A model generated the notes under the pieces. The model had not been told where the DNA came from. It was given only the letters and a program-made list of their open reading frames with translations, and ran no database searches. Of a DNA stretch of 64,000 nucleotides, positions 39,741-49,925 are shown in pieces. The stretch lies in NCBI GenBank assembly GCA_905250125.1, contig CAJNOL010000323.1:1-64000 (forward strand), written 5' to 3'. The translations under genes and the position numbers were made by a program. The DNA is from Rotaria sordida (taxonomy: Eukaryota > Rotifera > Eurotatoria > Philodinida > Philodinidae). How positions within the stretch are numbered: position 1 is the first letter of the stretch; every line of letters begins with the position of its first letter.

Positions 39741-40368
39741 CTGACGAGGGAACATTCTCAATTGTCACATCGCTTTTGAGTCGAGCATATGCGCATCATG
39801 TAGGCTCTAATAATCTATGAATATTCTTAAAATGGTTCGTGCCTCTAGCTTATTACTGCCGAGATATTGCATTTTTACTGTATGTTTAAGGGAAAAAGCC
39901 GTAGTCACCCTCAGGAACACTAGAGAAACTAAGTTTCGAATTTCGACTTGAAACTTTGCGTAGAAATAGGCCTCAGTAAGAATAGTTTATTGTGAAAGTT
40001 TAAGATCTTTTCGTTGTTCCTATCCTGAAGTACAGCTATAGTAAAATAGCTTATATATACCAGCAGATTCCGATGTTCTTATTTCAGACTAGAAGCAATC
40101 AAAAGATCTGAAACTTTCACACTAAACTATTCTCATCGAGACCCATCCCTGTACGAAGTTTCAAGTTGAAATTCGAAACTCAGTTTTTCTAGTATTCCTG
40201 AGGGGCCACGGTTTTTTGCTTATAAATACAGTAAAAATGCAATATCTCGGCAGTAATAAACTAGCAGCACGAACTTTTTTCAGAGTATTCATAGATTATT
40301 AGGGCCTACATGATGCGCATACGCTCGACTCAAAAGCGATGTGACAGTTGGAAATTCTTCCTCGTGAG
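39741..40368. mobile_element. Large foldback (palindromic) element B next to the ART-TPR promoter
   Basis: Arms 39741-40030 and 40080-40368 are inverted copies. Matching blocks include GTCACATCGCTTTTGAGTCG, GCGCATCATGTAGG, TAATAATCTATGAATA, TGCAATATCTCGGCAGTAAT (arm 2; arm 1 carries its near complement), and AAACTTTG/CAAAGTTT flanked by TTCGAATTTC words. The arms are unrelated in sequence to element A. The right end is 93 bp before the ATG of the ART-TPR gene, so the promoter or 5' leader of that gene must lie within or against it. No coding capacity. Confidence 0.8.
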
Positions 40369-40461
40369 TTATAGCAAAAACAAAAGTATCTTAAAATTAT
40401 ATCTACCACTCTGCATAGAGACGACGAAATCGTGCTTATCATATTCATTTATCCATCAATC

Positions 40462-42762
40462 ATGGACAAAAGAAAATCGACAACAACCGCTGCTAGTAGA
40501 TCAACAGCTACCAGCGCGATCGACAATACTGCTGTACCATCTCGCCATGTTCATCGAATCATACAAAGCTTCCTTCTCGTCTGGCTTGATGCTAATATGG
40601 ACGAATCGAAGGAAAATTTTAAAAATTCATTAGCACGCCTACGGTATATTGTGGCATCGATCAGGACATTTACCAATGCTGAAGAATGCATTCAATCTAT
40701 GAAGACCATTAAAGAAGAAAAAATGTTTTTGATTATTTCTGGTTCACTGGGACAACATATTGTACCGGAAATCGATTCATGGCCACAATTGGATACTATT
40801 TATGTATTTTGTGGCAATCGATCGGTCCATGAACAGTGGGCCAAAACGATGTCGAAGATAAGGGGTGTATACACTGATATTGATTCGATTTGTAAAGCAT
40901 TAGAAATCGATAGTAAACGATGTGACCAAGCTATGATTTCGATGAGTTTTCGTGGCATTGATCCGTCATTTACGTACACGCAATTGTTTAAAGAAGTTTT
41001 TTTGGAAATTGATTATGACGAAACTACATCCATAACAGAGCTCGCTGAGTACTGTCGTCTTCAAGATGATATTCCTGAAGAGAAGATTGAAATGATTGAA
41101 CGAGAATATCGCAATCATTCACCTATTTGGTGGTATACGGCCCCATATTTTATTTACTCGATGCTTAATCGAGGCCTTCGATTCTTGGATGTCAATATTA
41201 TACTTAAATTGGGTTTTTTCATTCGACACTTACATCGATATATTGGAAAATTATATCGCGAACAACAATCCACAACGACAACAAAGACAACTCCTTTTCA
41301 AGTATTTAGAGGTCAAGGTTTATCTCTGCAAGACTTTGAAAAAATGAAGCAAACAAAAGGAGGATTTATGTCTTTTAACAATTTCCTTTTAACCAGTTGC
41401 GATCGTGAAATTTCGTTGAAAAACTTTGCACGCCCGGCAGCACTTACACCTAATTCAGTTGGCATACTCTTTGTTATGACCATTGATCCGATACTCTCCG
41501 CAACATCATCGACTCGTTTTGTCGACATCAGAAACGTCAGCTACTATAAAGATAAAGAGGAAGAAATTCTTTTCTCGACACATGCAATTTTTCGCATCGA
41601 TAGAATTGAACAAGTCGAAGAGAAAAATACTGATCGTCTATGGCAAGTTAATCTCACACTCATGGATAACTACGCCAATGATTTAAATATGCTTACGACA
41701 TACATACGCGAGGGAGCTAATTCGACAACAGGATGGTCTCGGCTAGGTGAAATACTTGTTGAAGTTGGAGAGTATGCAAAAGCAGAACAACTCTACCGGA
41801 TCCTCCTCGAAAAGGCATCTTCCGATAAAGATAGAGTGGATTGCAACTTCCAACTTGGTAAGGTGTATAACAACATGGGCGAGTGCTCGAAAGCACTTCC
41901 ATTTTACGAAAAAGCATGTCACATCTACGAAAAAATTGGCCCTCCGAACCATCCCGACTTAGCTTATTTCTACAACGGCATTGGTTTGGTGTATTATAAT
42001 ATGGGCGAGTACTCGAAAGCACTTTTATCACATGAACGAGCACTTGGTATCCGCCAAAACTCTCTCTCTCGTAACCATCCCGACCTAAGTACTTCCTATC
42101 ACAGCATCGGTTTGGTGTATGATGACATGGGCGAATACTCAAAAGCGCTTTCATCTCATAAGAAAGCGCTTGATATCAGGAAGCAATCTCTTCCTGAGAA
42201 TCATCCCGACTTCGTTGCTTCCTACAGTAACATCGGTAGTGTGTATTCTAACATGGGCAAGTACTCGAAAGCACTTTCATCATATAAACGAGCACTTGAA
42301 ATCCATCAAAAATCTTTCCCTCCAAATCATCCTAACCTGGCTGTTTCCTACAACAATATCGGTTTGGTGTATGAAAAGATGGGCGAGCACTCGAGAGCCC
42401 TTTCATTTCACAAAAAAGCATTTGATATCTTGAAAAAATCTCATCCTGATAACCATCCCGACTTGGCTGCTTCCTACAGTAACATGGGTAATGTGTATTA
42501 CAACATGAGCGCGCACTCGAAAGCACTTTCATTGTACGAAAGAGCACTTGATATCCGCCAAAGCACTCTCACTCCGAATCATCCCGACTTGGCTTCTTCC
42601 TACAGCAACATCGGTTCGGTGTATAGTGAGATAGGCGAGTACTCGAAAGCACTTGAATTTTATGAAAAAGCGCATGAGATCTTCGAAAAATCTCTTTCAT
42701 TAACGCATCCGCAGGTTGTACTGTTGAAAAGAAACATTGAACTTGTGAAAAAGAAATTGTAA
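40462..42762 (+). CDS. ADP-ribosyltransferase with C-terminal kinesin-light-chain-type TPR repeats
   Basis: Intronless, 766 aa. The start at 40462 (MDKRKS) was chosen over an ATG ten codons earlier because the pseudogene copy also begins MDKKKKS. Residues 30-160 form an alpha/beta region (LLVWLDANMDES, KMFLIISGSLGQH, QLDTIYVFCGN) that resembles a receiver or Rossmann-type fold and may be sensory. Residues about 215-400 are an arginine-type ART domain: Arg283 in FRGQG, FNNFLLTSC at about 305-313, and Glu366/Glu368 in KEEEILF, the R-S-ExE signature, except that the usual STS is LTS here. It would transfer ADP-ribose from NAD to protein arginine. Residues 466-759 are seven 42-residue TPRs (GxVYxxMGEYSKAL, NHPDLAxSY), preceded by one divergent unit, likely for partner binding. 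There is no signal peptide, so it should be cytosolic. Such fusions are abundant in bdelloids. Confidence 0.9.
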   Translation: MDKRKSTTTAASRSTATSAIDNTAVPSRHVHRIIQSFLLVWLDANMDESKENFKNSLARLRYIVASIRTFTNAEECIQSMKTIKEEKMFLIISGSLGQHIVPEIDSWPQLDTIYVFCGNRSVHEQWAKTMSKIRGVYTDIDSICKALEIDSKRCDQAMISMSFRGIDPSFTYTQLFKEVFLEIDYDETTSITELAEYCRLQDDIPEEKIEMIEREYRNHSPIWWYTAPYFIYSMLNRGLRFLDVNIILKLGFFIRHLHRYIGKLYREQQSTTTTKTTPFQVFRGQGLSLQDFEKMKQTKGGFMSFNNFLLTSCDREISLKNFARPAALTPNSVGILFVMTIDPILSATSSTRFVDIRNVSYYKDKEEEILFSTHAIFRIDRIEQVEEKNTDRLWQVNLTLMDNYANDLNMLTTYIREGANSTTGWSRLGEILVEVGEYAKAEQLYRILLEKASSDKDRVDCNFQLGKVYNNMGECSKALPFYEKACHIYEKIGPPNHPDLAYFYNGIGLVYYNMGEYSKALLSHERALGIRQNSLSRNHPDLSTSYHSIGLVYDDMGEYSKALSSHKKALDIRKQSLPENHPDFVASYSNIGSVYSNMGKYSKALSSYKRALEIHQKSFPPNHPNLAVSYNNIGLVYEKMGEHSRALSFHKKAFDILKKSHPDNHPDLAASYSNMGNVYYNMSAHSKALSLYERALDIRQSTLTPNHPDLASSYSNIGSVYSEIGEYSKALEFYEKAHEIFEKSLSLTHPQVVLLKRNIELVKKKL
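41857..42738 (+). repeat. Seven tandem 126-bp TPR-coding units
   Basis: Within the ART-TPR gene, seven in-frame copies of a 126-bp unit encode 42-residue TPRs of kinesin-light-chain type. Each starts with Gly-x-Val-Tyr and includes an (A/E)-TCGAAAGCACTT-like segment (SKAL) and a CATCCCGACTTG-like segment (HPDL). Nucleotide similarity between units is high, so unequal exchange could readily change their number; the dead copy at 23 kb has about two. Confidence 0.92.
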
Positions 42763-42782
42763 TTTATCCATTTTCTTACTAC

Positions 42783-42788
42783 AATAAA
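42783..42788 (+). terminator. Polyadenylation signal of the ART-TPR gene
   Basis: A canonical AATAAA 21 bp after the stop codon, followed by a T-rich stretch. Consistent with a very short 3' UTR. Confidence 0.6.
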
Positions 42789-44460
42789 TTTGGTTCGTTT
42801 CTTTTAGATTCATTACGAATTTTTTTCTATACAATATTTCTTTTCGTGCGCGCGACCACAGAGATTCTGGATTCCATTGGAATAGTACAGTGGACCATAC
42901 CAACAATGGCCGGGCAACCATACATGAATGTATACCGTATGTACGAGCTGACAAAAAGAGATGTACGTGTATGCCAAAAGCCTCTTGATGCACTTCAGTA
43001 CGTACCAAAAAGACGTTGAATTTCTCTAGCAGGACTACAAAGCTACTCCATGAGGTAGTATAAGAGGATAGGGACGAGAAGTGAAAAGAGTAGCGCAAAG
43101 GAAAAGAAGAGACGAAGGTAGCACAGCATGAGGACAAAAAAGGAAACCAAGGAAACTTAATGTAGGCACAACGCGATGCAACAATATTGTCGCACAAATG
43201 ATATTATCTAGAAGCAGTACATATCATCCTACATATCTTTACACATTTCATTTTAGTTTCAACGTCAAAAAATAATTGAAATTAAACGATATGTGTGCAG
43301 ACAAAATGGATCGAGAAACAAGACAGCAAAAAACCATATAGCTAATTCATAGTTCTTCATCGTGAGTATTTAAACAAGACAAAAAAGTAAAAACAAAATT
43401 TAAGAATGGCATGAGAAAATACATCCATTTTCTGAAAGAAGGAATTCTACGGCCTTAAATATTTTTAAATGCGTTCATTCTTTCTTGCTTCCTTGCCTTT
43501 TCTACAGCGACCACAACATAGGATGCGCTAGACCCGATAGGAAAAGCTTTTATTACTCATTGAAAATCTATGCCAAGAGTAATTTAGTATGGAAAATTCG
43601 AATCCGAGGCCAACTTCTGCTCCAATATTAATATCTCATATTTCATAATTTTCACATGTTTTTTTGGAAAAACTGGACAAAAGCTTTTTAAACATGAACA
43701 ATTCAAATTCGAGATCAGTATTGTTCTACTATTAATATACGTAAGATTTAGAAATAGAAGATGTCGTCTAGGATTGCGTTCTGACATTTTTCAGGCTCGT
43801 ACACGTAGCCGCCTCTTCTACTCAGGCTGTGCTCAAGTAGCAGTCTAGTTCCTTTGTCTGTTCTTTTTTTGTTATTTATTTGAATATTATGATATTTGTT
43901 AGAAATAAAAAAAATAAAAATGTACGACATGTTTTGATACAAGAATTTTAAAAAAATTCACGACATTGACTTTTTCCTATATTGCACCGAATTTCATTTG
44001 TCCCATGCCGAAAAGTTTCCAAAGGAATCCCGATTGTCTCGCAGAGCAGAACAAACGGGATTTGGGACTGTCCCGCAGGACTCTAATTATTCCACACAAG
44101 CAAGACTTTGTAATATTTCAAACACTTGGTTTCCATCAAATACTTTCGTAAGAATAGTTTAGATAATACTCATAATTTTTACATTTTGTCAAGTCTTTTA
44201 TTCACTTGACCAAATCTAATATGTACATAATTTCTCTTTTTCCTATGATAATAAAAATTTTATATTGTAAGCACAGACATTGTCAAATATCCTGAATAAA
44301 GCGATTTGCTTGACAAATGAAAGCATGCGATCCAATAAAAAGCAAATGACAAGATAATTTCTTGAGACAAAACTATATGTATGAATATGAAATCTTATTT
44401 GATTTCGCTATTTTCTTTTTTTTCCGTTTATTTTTATGAATAAAGAAAACGAAAATCTAT
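42789..44460. other. Intergenic region with a GC-richer island
   Basis: The stretch 42845-43190 is clearly richer in G and C than its surroundings, begins with GTGCGCGCGACC, and stays open for about 55 codons on the plus strand (to a TGA at about 43018) and about 165 on the minus strand, but neither frame resembles a known protein. A smaller GC-richer patch sits at 43980-44100. The rest is AT-rich spacer. Confidence 0.4.
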
Positions 44461-46776
44461 TTATGTTGATGTTAATTTTTCATTGAGTACTAATTGTGCC
44501 TTAACTGCTTGTGAAAGATATTGAATCATAAGAAGATCCTAGAAAAAAGGAAAAATTTCATTTATAAAATACAAAAAAGAAAAATCATTAATCATACGTT
44601 CATGCTTGTATTAACCATGTTTTCAAGATCTTTAGCATCAACCCGTGGTACGGTATTTATTAAAGTCATTAACATACGACCAATTTTTGGATCGGATGGT
44701 TTTTTACCTGACTATATTTTAAAAGAAAGAAAAAGGGATTAAGTTTTCTTGAATAATAACAAAATACAAACTATAATATCATCAACATATGTTGTTAAAT
44801 GTTTAAGCATAAATAAAAGTTTGTCCAAAGCAACTTGAACTTGATCAAGTTCACCAGGTGGCTTAACTTGAAAATTTTTACTAAACTTTCCAGCTTGAAA
44901 TAGATCGACTACATAAAAGAAAAGATTTCTTTTTAATAAATGAAGAAAAGAAAACGAAAAAATTTGAAATTGTTTTTTTTACTTGCTGCTTTTTCTTCAT
45001 CATAAGTAACAATACGAACAGGTATTGGTGTAAATATAGTTCCATGTGGTTTTAATTTATCTTTATCTTTAACACCAAAAGGAGCTCTGTAAAATCAAAG
45101 AATGATAATTATTATTTTTTAAATGATTTGATTAATATACCCCATATATGCTTTTATTTGAAAACTTGAATCATTTTTTAAACTTGTATCAAGAAGTATA
45201 TATACTGGATTTCGTGTTTCATGTGTATAAAATTCATGAATTAAATTTGCACCTGATATCATATCGGAACCTGTTGAATACCTAAATTGTTTTGAAAAAC
45301 AAAAAAAAAATTAAACGAAATAAAAAATAATAATAATTTACCATCCGACAGTTGTTTGAGTCGAATTCACTTTTCGATAAAAACTTGCCATTGTTGATGC
45401 ATAATCGACATTATAAAGAGCCTAAAAATAATTTTTTTTAAAATCATTTTAATTTTTATGTCCAATATAAATGGAAAAATTAAAATATAGACGAGCTTTA
45501 TTCTATTCAAAAAAATGATTTGTAGTCAAGTTTACATAAGCCTGCAAGTATAATGAATTAAATAATTCAGCTCTTTATTAAAAAATAAAAAACGTTGTTT
45601 TTGTTTTTGTAAACGGTAATAAGACTTTATCAGTGAATTTAACATTTCAAAAATAAACTAGTATATATGATATCGATTTTGTCTTTTCAATACTATTGTC
45701 GGAATCACTTTCTCTATATAGTTTAAGGTCCTCCTCAACAATCGATCTTGGGCGAGATGAATTTAAATCACATCAAATTTTCAGCGCTATATTATGATGT
45801 TTTCGGTAGATATGCAACAAATAAGAGTCAAAAATAGCTTATTTCGCAATCCAAAATTCTTTGTGAGCACTCATTCTATTTTATTTGAAATGGTATATCA
45901 GACTGCAGTATCCTTTTTTTAAAATTTCTACTCTTTATTCGGAGAAAAAAGGTTGACAAGTTCAATACCTAAAAAAATAGTCGTCTATTTATAGAAAGGC
46001 TTTTAAATTAATAACAGAAAACGGGCACTGTTGCTTCACACGATCTTTCAGACAGGGAAAAGCAATTGACTACAATGAAGCTCTTTTTGAGAATTCTTGG
46101 ATGAATGATCAGAAAAGCATAAACAGAAGAGTATGTTCATTTGCACAGTGGGAAACTCTGTTTCGAGAAGAGCCCGTCGGGTTCAAAAATGTTGAATCCG
46201 ACCGGCTCTAGTCATCTGACACATAAGTAGGATGCACTAACCACTGAATACAACAAAACCAGGAATAAGTAACTCGTCTCTTCGGGACGACTATTCAAAA
46301 TTTCATTGAAAGTATCAAAGCACGGTTCGACCGTGTGTGAAAATTTTGCACCCGACGGGTCTCTAAGCTCGGAGATTATCTGAATAATAAAAAAAGTGTT
46401 ATTTTCAAAAAGTACATGAAATTTAAATGATCTATGTTTACAATTTATATTGGAGAATTTCTTTGTTAATATTATAACTTTTAAAGAGCATCTTTTTCTT
46501 TTTATTCATAATAAACTTATTTACATCACTATGTGTTGAATGTGGTACAACAAAACTGTCGACAACTTCGATTGAATCAGCTGTACGTGTACCTAAATTA
46601 AAAATAAAATAATTTAATAATTAATTTTTAATCAAAATTTCACTTCATTTACCTAATAAAGTTCCAAGAATGGTATCAAATTTTTCACTTCGACGTTCAT
46701 AAGCATGAACAATATTGAACAAAGCCACGGGATGAATGTTCACTTCAAAATTATTACTAGACAATGTTAATGCCAT
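44461..46776 (-). CDS. EIF3F: Eukaryotic translation initiation factor 3 subunit F
   Basis: Non-catalytic MPN-domain subunit of eIF3, which binds the 40S ribosome in translation initiation. Eight exons (46653-46776, 46525-46592, 45342-45421, 45141-45281, 44983-45086, 44772-44908, 44598-44708, 44461-44538) give 280 aa. Family blocks: VNIHPVALFNIVHAYERR near the N-terminus, ILGTLLGTRTADSIEVVDSF, TTVGWYSTGSDMISG, LIHEFY, VYILLDTSL, and the C-terminal helix part IGRMLMTLINTVPRVDAKDL and NDLLMIQYLSQAV. The JAMM zinc residues of active MPN+ proteins are absent, as expected. The Pro/Ala-rich N-terminal extension of vertebrate eIF3f is missing. For exon 7 the acceptor CAG at 44709-44711 is used because the nearer TAG would break the frame. 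Intron 2 is 1.1 kb and holds a MITE. The ATG directly follows a TTTTTATTTTTTAG acceptor, 45 bp after the DCAF4 stop. Confidence 0.93.
46165..46363. mobile_element. MITE-like element in intron 2 of eIF3f
   Basis: Ends read GAGAAGAGCCCGTCGGGTTC and, inverted, GTGCACCCGACGGGTCTCT with flanking AAAATTTT, forming imperfect ~30 bp terminal inverted repeats about 200 bp apart. The left end shares GAGAAGAGCCCNTCNGGT with the element at 14444. It is GC-richer than the intron around it. Non-coding. Confidence 0.6.
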
Positions 46777-46821
46777 CTAAAAAATAAAAACAAAATATAA
46801 ACATTAACTGAGAAAATAAAT
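46777..46821 (-). promoter_or_regulatory. Intercistronic spacer with 3' splice site
   Basis: The 45 bp between the DCAF4 stop and the eIF3f ATG. It is pyrimidine-rich on the minus strand, with TTTTCTCAG part-way and TTTGTTTTTATTTTTTAG directly joined to the ATG. There is no room for a separate promoter and polyadenylation region, so a shared primary transcript resolved by spliced-leader trans-splicing is the natural reading. Confidence 0.65.
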
Positions 46822-47080
46822 TTAACAAAATATTTTTTTATTCGTCATTCCAGTTATTCGACAATATTCTGGATGATAAATTCCTAATACAGGCATTTTA
46901 TCAGCACAAGCTATAGAACATTTTGTTAATGTATGTACAAAACGTTCTGGTATAGGACATCGTAAACGATTTAATAATTGACTAGATTTTAAATCCCATA
47001 TATTTAAAATATGATATTGAGAACAAGCAGCAATAAAATTTTCTGTATTAATATCAATTGAAAATGAAAAATGAGGATTA

Positions 47081-47125
<45 letters not shown>

Positions 47126-48277
47126 GACATATCATAAATAAGTAAAGGTTTTGTTGGCATACGTAAATCAATAAGATTAATTCGTTCATCAAATGAACTT
47201 GTTAAAATACAATTAAATTTTGTTTGTAAACATTTAATTGTTGAACAAAGTATTGGAATTCTTAATGAACATAAACGATTTGATTGTCGAATATCCCATT
47301 GTTGAAATAAATGTCCATTTGTTGTATAAATTATATTTGAATTATCATTTGAAAATTTTATATCGTTTAATGTAACACGACGTATTGGTACACGTAATGA
47401 TAAAACTTTTTGAAATGTTTCAAGATTATAAATATATAAATAATTATTAATATTAAATGCAAAATGATCAAATGATTTCGAATAACAACATGGACCAGAA
47501 CATTTTATCATTAATGGTGATGTATGAGTAATTAACGACGATGATAATTCTATAGTTTGACATTTTTCTTCATAGTAATATTTTGGTGCTAATGAATTAT
47601 TTGATAACATATTTAATGAATGATGAGATGATAAAGATGAAAATTGAAGAAAACGAATAATAACGTGATTTTCATCGTTTAATAATGTTGTTGACATTAA
47701 AGATGATGATGAATCAATGAAATATGATGAGCGATAACCATCAATTGAATTTGGTTGTAATTGATATGAATATATTGGATATTCTAATAAATGTAAATAT
47801 AATCTATAATCAATTAATTGAATACATTGACCAGTTGATGTTATTGTCATTTCATAATTGACATTAGATTCTGAATGAATTGGAAGTGAAAATGATAAAG
47901 AATTATCAAGAAAACATGTTGATGGAAGATTTTTGAAAAAATTCGAACGAATATTATCATGACAAAATTCTGAATAAAATAAAATAAGATTTTTCTTTCA
48001 GTTGATTTATATTAATCTTACCACTTGATGTTTGACCATATTCTCGTTGACGAAGTAAAAATAAACGAGATTTATTTAATCGTCTTTTTTCTTTATGTCG
48101 TTGAGAAATTTTTTTTGAAGATCTTAATAAATCAAGTTGTTTAGAAATAAGTTGTTCTTGTCGAGCTCGATCATTAATAAGACGAGCACTAGGAACAGCA
48201 TTTGATGATTGAGGTAATATACGATAATAACGTTGTTGAATTGCATCAAAATAAAAACCAGGAATGTCTGAAGACAT
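46822..48277 (-). CDS. DCAF4: DCAF4-like WD-repeat protein
   Basis: Substrate receptor candidate for the CUL4-DDB1 ubiquitin ligase. Two coding exons (48022-48277, 46822-47969) give 467 aa. The N-terminus DIPGFYFDAIQQRYYRILP is the hallmark of DCAF4/WDR21 and is followed by a Lys/Arg-rich helix. The C-terminal two-thirds is a divergent WD propeller with strands ending in QQWDIRQ (a WDxR DDB1-contact motif), INLIDLRMP and LNIWDLKSS. A poly-Ser insertion of about 16 residues at about 247-262, encoded by a GAT/ATC-type trinucleotide run at 47084-47130, lies in a loop between blades. A 5'-leader intron (donor at 48341-48342, acceptor at 48295-48296) probably precedes the ATG. eIF3f follows 45 bp downstream. 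Identity rests mainly on the N-terminal motif and WDxR; the propeller is poorly conserved. Confidence 0.82.
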
Positions 48278-48465
48278 AAGGAATTTTTTTTATACTACAA
48301 AATGCACTTGAATAGGGTTTTTTTTTAATTGTGAAAACTTACGAAATATGGAAAATGGTCTCTTGTTGGAGAATAGAAGAGGATTGAGTAATTAATGGAC
48401 TTTACCAATCATCGTGGATAGATGGCGCTAGATTTCATGAAAGCAAATAAATAAAAATCTGTGAG

Positions 48466-48590
48466 ATGGACATCATAGATGTTCATCGCGGCTTAGGATC
48501 TGCCGCTGTTCTAGGAGAGAGAAGACTTTCGCACCACTGTCGCGCGGTCACGGACATCTCTGATGGACACACGATCTAAATATAAAATCG
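48466..48590. mobile_element. MITE-like element upstream of DCAF4
   Basis: A ~125 bp segment with inverted ends: ATAGATGTTCATCGCGGCTT and GATCTGCCGCTG on the left, CGCGCGGTCACGGACATCTC and TGATGG on the right. The left words match the element at 14502-14535 over about 35 bp. It appears to be a shorter member of the same family. Confidence 0.5.
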
Positions 48591-48667
48591 GATTCAATGT
48601 TTTAAGTGTCTATCAAACTGAGATTTTATGCGTCCGTTTTTATGTAACTCTCCCCCATTGAGTTGTC

Positions 48668-48837
48668 TATGACACTGTTTCAAGCCTTCTCATTGTAGAA
48701 TAATTTGGATTGTAGACTTCTGCCAAATTCAAATGATTTGGAGGATAAGTCTTCTCGTAGATTTCGAGGGCTTTTTCAAACATGAAAATTATTGTTGGGT
48801 GTTCGTTCATCCTATACTAAACTGTAGCGATGTTATT
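48668..48837 (-). pseudogene. TPR-coding fragment
   Basis: On the minus strand one frame reads a partial KLC-type TPR unit (MFEKALEIYEKTYPPNHLNL, AEVYN), preceded by a divergent NIATV and a stop, and followed by a frame that leaves the repeat and ends at TAG. It matches the TPR units of the ART-TPR gene but has no ART part beside it. It is a remnant of another ART-TPR or KLC-like copy, lying between a MITE and a foldback element. Confidence 0.6.
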
Positions 48838-48919
48838 TTAGGAAATAACCAACTCAGAGTGCTATGAGTTTTTTCAGAATAAGTTTAATATTTAAACTTT
48901 TGCAATTCAAGATAGTTTT

Positions 48920-49555
48920 CAACAGTAGTTACACTCATGAAGAAACCATTCCGAATCTCCCCTTTCGATTTCAATGATTTTTTGTCTATAGATACTACAT
49001 AGTGTTATAATAAAAAAAATCTAAAAGGATCTTGGTTCCTATTGAGATTTGACTAACCTATCGATTTTTTTCTAGAAGTCTCAGGTTTTCCGAAAATTCA
49101 TATTTTCGAATTTTGATCTGAAACTTTGCTCATATAGAGAACTCAACTAAACTAGCTTCCATAAAAAATTCAAAACTTTTGAACAAAGTCTCTTCGAGAT
49201 TTGAGACGTTCAAGATATAGATCCTTTTCCATGGCTAGTGTATACAACATGCATTTTTTGAAAGCTTCACATCTCGAAGAGACTGTGTTGAAAATTTCTA
49301 AAGTTTTTTTTTATCGAGGATAGTTTAGTTGAGTTCTCCATATGCGCAAAGTTTCAGATCAAAATTCAAAAATACGAGTCTTTCGAAAATCTAGGCCTCT
49401 AGAAAAAAAACTCAATAACTTAGTCAAATCTCAATGAGTAACCAAATCCTTATAGAGTTTTTATTAGAACACTATGCAGTGTCTATATGCAAAAAAAATC
49501 ATTGAAATCGAAAGCACTCGTACTCATCACTTGAATGTCTATTGCAAATAATTTT
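48920..49555. mobile_element. Foldback (palindromic) element C
   Basis: Inverted arms with a strong core of 48963-49215 against 49263-49514. Matching blocks include CTTTCGATTTCAATGATTTT, ATAGTGTT-type words, GAGATTTGACTAA, AAACTTTG, GAGAACTCAACTAAACTA and CGAAGAGACT around a ~50 bp centre. Some arm words (AAACTTTG beside TTCGAATTTTGATCTGAAAC) recall element B, so they may be distant relatives. Non-coding. Confidence 0.75.
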
Positions 49556-49925
49556 AACATCGTGTGAACTACATATATGAATGTGTTCAAACGTTCCATT
49601 CGTTTTGGTTCATGTTGATATTCGAATATATCATTGAATGATCTGTAGTAAGCTTAACAACACTCCTCTATAGACAAATTTTACAAAATTTTATTATATG
49701 CTAGTAGTTACTGACGTTTATTTCATGAATTTATTGATTCGATAGAAGCAATAAACAACAATCGGTCAAAAGAAGATACAAAGATTAATATATTCTTAAT
49801 GTTTTTATTTAATCATTCAAATAGATTCGTCTTATAAATTCGATTAATTGAAAATTTCATTAAAATAATAGTAAAATACTTCCATTTTATTGATGTCTAT
49901 AAGTCAATAATATATGTCAAAAAAT

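Noticed and set aside
41717..42154. Minus-strand open frames across the TPR repeats
   Set aside because: They are antisense shadows of the repeated TPR codons.
44709..44714. TAG acceptor of eIF3f exon 7 (joining at TCAGGT)
   Set aside because: Seven A residues follow, so this site shifts the frame before PSDPKIGR; the CAG three bases further in keeps it.
47004..47192. Poly-His minus-strand frame
   Set aside because: It is the GAT/ATC trinucleotide run of DCAF4 read in another frame; the in-frame product is poly-Ser.
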